A DNA stretch of 7,620 nucleotides from JACVRU01 sp040902725 (GTDB lineage Bacteria > Actinomycetota > Thermoleophilia > Gaiellales > Gaiellaceae): NCBI GenBank assembly GCA_040902725.1, contig JBBDWU010000010.1, positions 1 through 7,620 on the forward strand. Reading direction: 5' to 3'. Made by a program: the position numbers and the translations under genes. The notes below the pieces were generated by a model. It was given only the letters and a program-made list of their open reading frames with translations, did no database searches and was not told the DNA's origin. Within the stretch, counting starts at the first letter, position 1. Each line of letters starts with the position of its first letter. This document shows, one piece after another, positions 4,995 to 7,620 of the stretch.

Positions 4995-5912
4995 TTGGTG
5001 CCTCGGTCAGTTGACCGCCCCGAGCGACTGGATGATCATCTGCTGGTGGCCGAGGCACGATCCAAGAGCCTGCAGACGCCTGACGAGACGATTCGCTTCC
5101 CGGGAGTAATCGAGGAGCTCGTCGATCTCGGCGACCTGACCGTGGGGCGCACGACCCAGGAGCCCGGCTGGCGCTGGTCGACGCACGTGCGTCCGTACGT
5201 CGGCGGCGAGTGGTGCATGGCGCGCCACGTGGGGGTCGTCCTCTCGGGCCGCTACGGAGTGATGTTCCGGGAAGGGACGACGCTCGAGTTCGGGCCCGAC
5301 GATGTCTTCGACGTGCCGCCCGGGCACGACGGCTGGACGATCGGCGACGAGCCCTGCGTGACCCTCGAGTGGTCGGGCCTCCGCGCGTTCGCGGGCTTCC
5401 GCGCCGGCTCCGCAGGCCGCGCCTTGGCGACGCTGCTCTTCACCGACGTCGTGGAGTCCACCGTCATCGCCAACCGGCTCGGCGACGCTGCGTGGCGCGA
5501 GCTTCTCTCGACGCACTTCGAGGCGGCGCGCGCGGAGCTGGAGCGTTTCCGCGGTCGGGAGGTGAAGAGCACGGGCGATGGCATGCTCGCGACGTTCGAT
5601 TCGCCGGGACACGCGCTGCAGGCCGCCGCGGCGATTCGCCGAGCGGCAAGCCGCCAGGGGATTCGCATCCGCGCCGGCGTGCACGTCGGTGAGATCGAGC
5701 TGGTGGGGAGCGACGTGCGTGGCCTCGTCGTTCACGAGGCGGCGCGAATCATGGCGCAGGCCGGCGAGGACGAGATCCTCGTCTCGGAGCTCACGCGCGG
5801 CCTGGTGCTGGCCTCGGGCGTCCTCTTCGAGGATCGGGGGACGCACACCCTGAAAGGGCTTACGGGCGAGTGGCGGCTGTTCGCCTACGTCGCGAACGGT
5901 GAGGCGGCGTGA
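4995..5912 (+). CDS. Cupin-fused class III adenylate/guanylate cyclase
   Basis: The open frame from TTG 4995 encodes 305 aa and stops at TGA 5910-5912. GTG at 4998 or 5046 are alternative starts; the conserved part seems to begin at SLQTPDE (residue 25), which favours 5046. None has a good Shine-Dalgarno. Residues about 45-130 form a cupin-like barrel (EPGWRWSTHV, LSGRYGVMF, DDVFDVPPGHDGWTIGDEP) with H64, H78 and H111 as possible metal or ligand contacts. Residues about 143-300 are a class III cyclase domain: LLFTDVVEST (metal Asp D151), VKSTGDGMLATF (K191, second metal Asp D195), D240 and AAR251. K191 and D240 sit where adenine-selecting residues lie in adenylate cyclases, pointing to cAMP (inference). 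The transition-state Asn of the V-N-x-A-A-R motif is His (H247), while Arg R251 is kept. There are no membrane segments, so it is a soluble cyclase possibly gated by the cupin. It overlaps the next gene by GTGA. Confidence 0.87.
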   Translation: MVPRSVDRPERLDDHLLVAEARSKSLQTPDETIRFPGVIEELVDLGDLTVGRTTQEPGWRWSTHVRPYVGGEWCMARHVGVVLSGRYGVMFREGTTLEFGPDDVFDVPPGHDGWTIGDEPCVTLEWSGLRAFAGFRAGSAGRALATLLFTDVVESTVIANRLGDAAWRELLSTHFEAARAELERFRGREVKSTGDGMLATFDSPGHALQAAAAIRRAASRQGIRIRAGVHVGEIELVGSDVRGLVVHEAARIMAQAGEDEILVSELTRGLVLASGVLFEDRGTHTLKGLTGEWRLFAYVANGEAA

Positions 5913-7531
5913 CGCGGCCGGCGATTCTCGTCGTCGACGCCGATCCGGTGGCGCTCGAGCGAGTCGTGACCGAGCTGGGACGCTACGGGCAGGACTACCG
6001 CGTCGTCGCCGCAGGGGCGCCCGGGGACGCGCTCGCCCAGCTCAGGGCGGGCGACAGTGTCGCGATCGCGCTCGCCGACGTCACCAGCATGGAGCTCCTC
6101 ACCGCCGTGCGGGAGCGCCACCGGGAGGCGAAGAGGGCGCTGCTGATCGCGTGGGGTGACTGGGGGGACGAGCAGACCGCGACCGCCGTGCGCGACGCGA
6201 TGGCGCTGGCTCACATCGACTACTACGTGCTGAAGCCTTGGCAGTCCCCCGACGAGCTCTTTCACCGGACGATCTGCGAGTTCCTCCACGAGTGGAGGCG
6301 CGCGGACCCCGCAGCGCCGCGCGAGGTCTGCATCGTCGCCGACCCGTGGTCGACCCGCGGCCACGAGCTGCGCAGCCTGCTCGCTCGCAACGGCGTCCCG
6401 CACGCGTTCTACGCAAGCGACTCCTCGGAAGGACGCGGGCTGTTGCGCAAGGCGGGGCGGGAAGCGTCGACCGAGCCGATCGTCGTCCTGCAGGATGAGA
6501 GCGTGCTCGTCGACCCGTCGAACGCCGAGCTGGCGCGCGGGTACGGCGTCACGACCGAGCTCGACGGCGACCGCGACTTCGACGTCGTCGTGGTCGGCGC
6601 GGGGCCGGCGGGCCTCGCCGCCGCCGTCTACGCCTCGTCGGAGGGACTCGACGCGCTCGTCGTCGAGCGCGAGTCGATCGGCGGCCAGGCGGGGTCGAGC
6701 TCCCGGATCCGGAACTACCTCGGCTTCCCGCGCGGCGTGATGGGCGCCGAGCTCGCCCAACGCGCCTATCAGCAGGCGTGGGTGTTCGGGACGAGCTTCC
6801 TGTTGATGCGCGAGGTGACCGGTCTCTCCGCCGGGGACGATCGGTTCGAGCTCACGCTCTCCGAGGGCTCGCCGATACGGGCTCAGGGCGTGATCCTCGC
6901 CATGGGCGTCACCTACCGCCGGCTCGGGATCCCGGCGCTCGAGCGCCTCATGGGCAGCGGCGTCTTCTACGGGTCGTCGCCCTCGGAGGCGCCGCAGTTC
7001 ACGGGCGGTCACGTCTACGTGGTCGGCGGCGGCAACTCCGCGGGGCAAGCGGCCGCACACCTGAGCCGGCACGCCGCGCGCGTGACGATCGTCGTGCGTG
7101 GGACGTCGCTCGCCTCGACGATGTCGGACTACCTGCGACGCGAGCTCGAAGCGGTGCGGAACATCGACGTGAAGGTCTCGACGGAGGTCGTCGACGGCGC
7201 CGGGGACGGGCGGCTCGAGCAGCTGACCTTGCGCGACTCGCGCGGGACGACGGCGGTGGCTGCCGACGGACTGTTCGTGCTCATTGGCGCTCACCCCCAT
7301 ACCGATTGGTTGCCGCCGGAGATCGCCCGCGACGAGCACGGGTTCGTGCTGACCGGCGCGGAACTCGGCGCAGCGATGTTCGAGACGAGCGTTCCCGGGG
7401 TGTTCGCGGTGGGTGACGTGCGCTCCGGCTCGGTGAAGCGGATCGCAGCCGCGGCCGGCGAGGGATCGGTCGTGATCCAGCAGCTCCACCGCTACCTCGA
7501 GTCTCGCCGGCTCGGCGCCGGAGCGCTGTAG
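5909..7531 (+). CDS. Fused receiver-like / thioredoxin-like / thioredoxin reductase-like flavoprotein
   Basis: The 540-aa protein starts at GTG 5909, overlapping the cyclase stop as GTGA, and ends at TAG 7529-7531. Three parts can be read. Residues 1-130 are a response-regulator receiver relative: acidic pair D10/D12, candidate acceptor D57 and K109 in YYVLKPW. The MPGMxG loop after the acceptor is missing and the switch Thr position appears to be Ile (I80). Residues about 138-214 resemble a thioredoxin/glutaredoxin-like fold (CIVADPWSTRGHELRSLLARNGVP, then PIVVLQDESVLVDPSNAEL), with no CXXC. Residues about 223-535 are a TrxR-like two-domain flavoprotein: FAD motif GAGPAG (230-235), IGGQAGSSSRIRNYLGFP (257-274), NAD(P)H motif GGGNSAGQAA (373-382), and FAD motif VFAVGDVRSGSVKR (498-511). 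Where thioredoxin reductases carry their redox Cys pair (VxYCxxCD) it reads VFYGSSPSE; the only Cys are C123 and C141. It therefore should bind FAD and NAD(P)H but cannot reduce thioredoxin by the usual dithiol route. Such fusions are often annotated as fused response regulator/thioredoxin-disulfide reductase. The partner is unknown. Confidence 0.88.
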   Translation: MTRPAILVVDADPVALERVVTELGRYGQDYRVVAAGAPGDALAQLRAGDSVAIALADVTSMELLTAVRERHREAKRALLIAWGDWGDEQTATAVRDAMALAHIDYYVLKPWQSPDELFHRTICEFLHEWRRADPAAPREVCIVADPWSTRGHELRSLLARNGVPHAFYASDSSEGRGLLRKAGREASTEPIVVLQDESVLVDPSNAELARGYGVTTELDGDRDFDVVVVGAGPAGLAAAVYASSEGLDALVVERESIGGQAGSSSRIRNYLGFPRGVMGAELAQRAYQQAWVFGTSFLLMREVTGLSAGDDRFELTLSEGSPIRAQGVILAMGVTYRRLGIPALERLMGSGVFYGSSPSEAPQFTGGHVYVVGGGNSAGQAAAHLSRHAARVTIVVRGTSLASTMSDYLRRELEAVRNIDVKVSTEVVDGAGDGRLEQLTLRDSRGTTAVAADGLFVLIGAHPHTDWLPPEIARDEHGFVLTGAELGAAMFETSVPGVFAVGDVRSGSVKRIAAAAGEGSVVIQQLHRYLESRRLGAGAL

Positions 7532-7566
7532 CCGCAGACCCGTTGTGGCAAGCTGGGGTCCCGTCC

Positions 7567-7620
7567 GGGCGGTTAGCTCAGCTGGTAGAGCACCTGCTTT
7601 ACACGCAGGGGGTCGCAGGT
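7567..7620 (+). tRNA. tRNA-Val (anticodon TAC), 3' truncated by the window edge
   Basis: The 5' acceptor strand GGGCGGT (7567-7573) is followed by a D arm, GCTC (7576-7579) with GAGC (7588-7591), around AGCTGGTA. The anticodon stem is CCTGC (7593-7597) with GCAGG (7605-7609), and the loop TTTACAC gives anticodon TAC at 7600-7602, reading valine GUA. The T stem begins around 7615 and the rest is beyond the window. It lies 35 nt after the flavoprotein stop in the same direction. GACCC/GGGTC (7537-7541, 7556-7560) in that gap could pair weakly. Confidence 0.92.

Noticed and set aside
5007..5846. 279-codon minus-strand open frame opposite the cyclase
   Set aside because: There are no domain features; the plus-strand cupin and cyclase motifs account for the region.
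5885..7489. 534-codon minus-strand open frame opposite the flavoprotein
   Set aside because: It is rich in Arg/His/Gly/Asp without recognisable domains and mirrors the high-GC codon pattern of the true plus-strand gene, which has clear FAD and NAD(P)H motifs.
2702..7566. Genomic island bounded by tRNA-Glu and tRNA-Val
   Set aside because: No integrase, transposase, repeated tRNA end or base-composition change was seen; two tRNAs 5 kb apart are not enough.

Overview
The window is very GC-rich, with dense genes, GTG and TTG starts, several 4-nt stop/start overlaps and no encoded CCA on its complete tRNA. The protein families suggest a high-GC actinobacterium. From memory, the LuxR regulator, the cupin-cyclase and the response-regulator/flavoprotein fusion resemble proteins of Thermoleophilia (Gaiella or Solirubrobacter relatives). 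That assignment is an inference, not a search result.

Left part (1-2602): a gene entering from the left edge encodes a PAS domain followed by a short histidine-kinase-like helical segment. The phospho-acceptor His is replaced by Ala and there is no ATPase domain. It ends one base from the end of a convergent minus-strand pair: a DAO-family flavin oxidoreductase (2602 to 1187), overlapped by GTGA with a lipoprotein-type histidine phosphatase (1190 to 559). The phosphatase carries a one-base frameshift.

Middle part (2603-4806): a complete tRNA-Glu(TTC) lies on the plus strand. Next comes a minus-strand two-gene unit, an NTF2/SnoaL-like small protein followed by a cupin, overlapping by ATGA. 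Divergent from it is a LuxR-HTH regulator of 385 aa without a receiver domain. Its start codon sits in the loop of an 8-bp perfect inverted repeat.

Right part (4807-7620): a 188-nt gap holds two 8-bp inverted repeats built from the same GGATCG/CGATCC half-site. It is followed by a plus-strand pair overlapping by GTGA. The first gene is a cupin fused to a class III nucleotide cyclase. The second is a fusion of a degenerate receiver, a thioredoxin-like region and a thioredoxin-reductase-like flavoprotein without a CXXC pair. This pair is the best candidate for an under-described system: a small-molecule or metal-sensing cyclase coupled to a flavin/NAD(P)H enzyme with its own signalling-type N-terminus. 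A tRNA-Val(TAC) begins at the right end and runs off the window. No transposase, integrase, CRISPR array or rRNA was seen.
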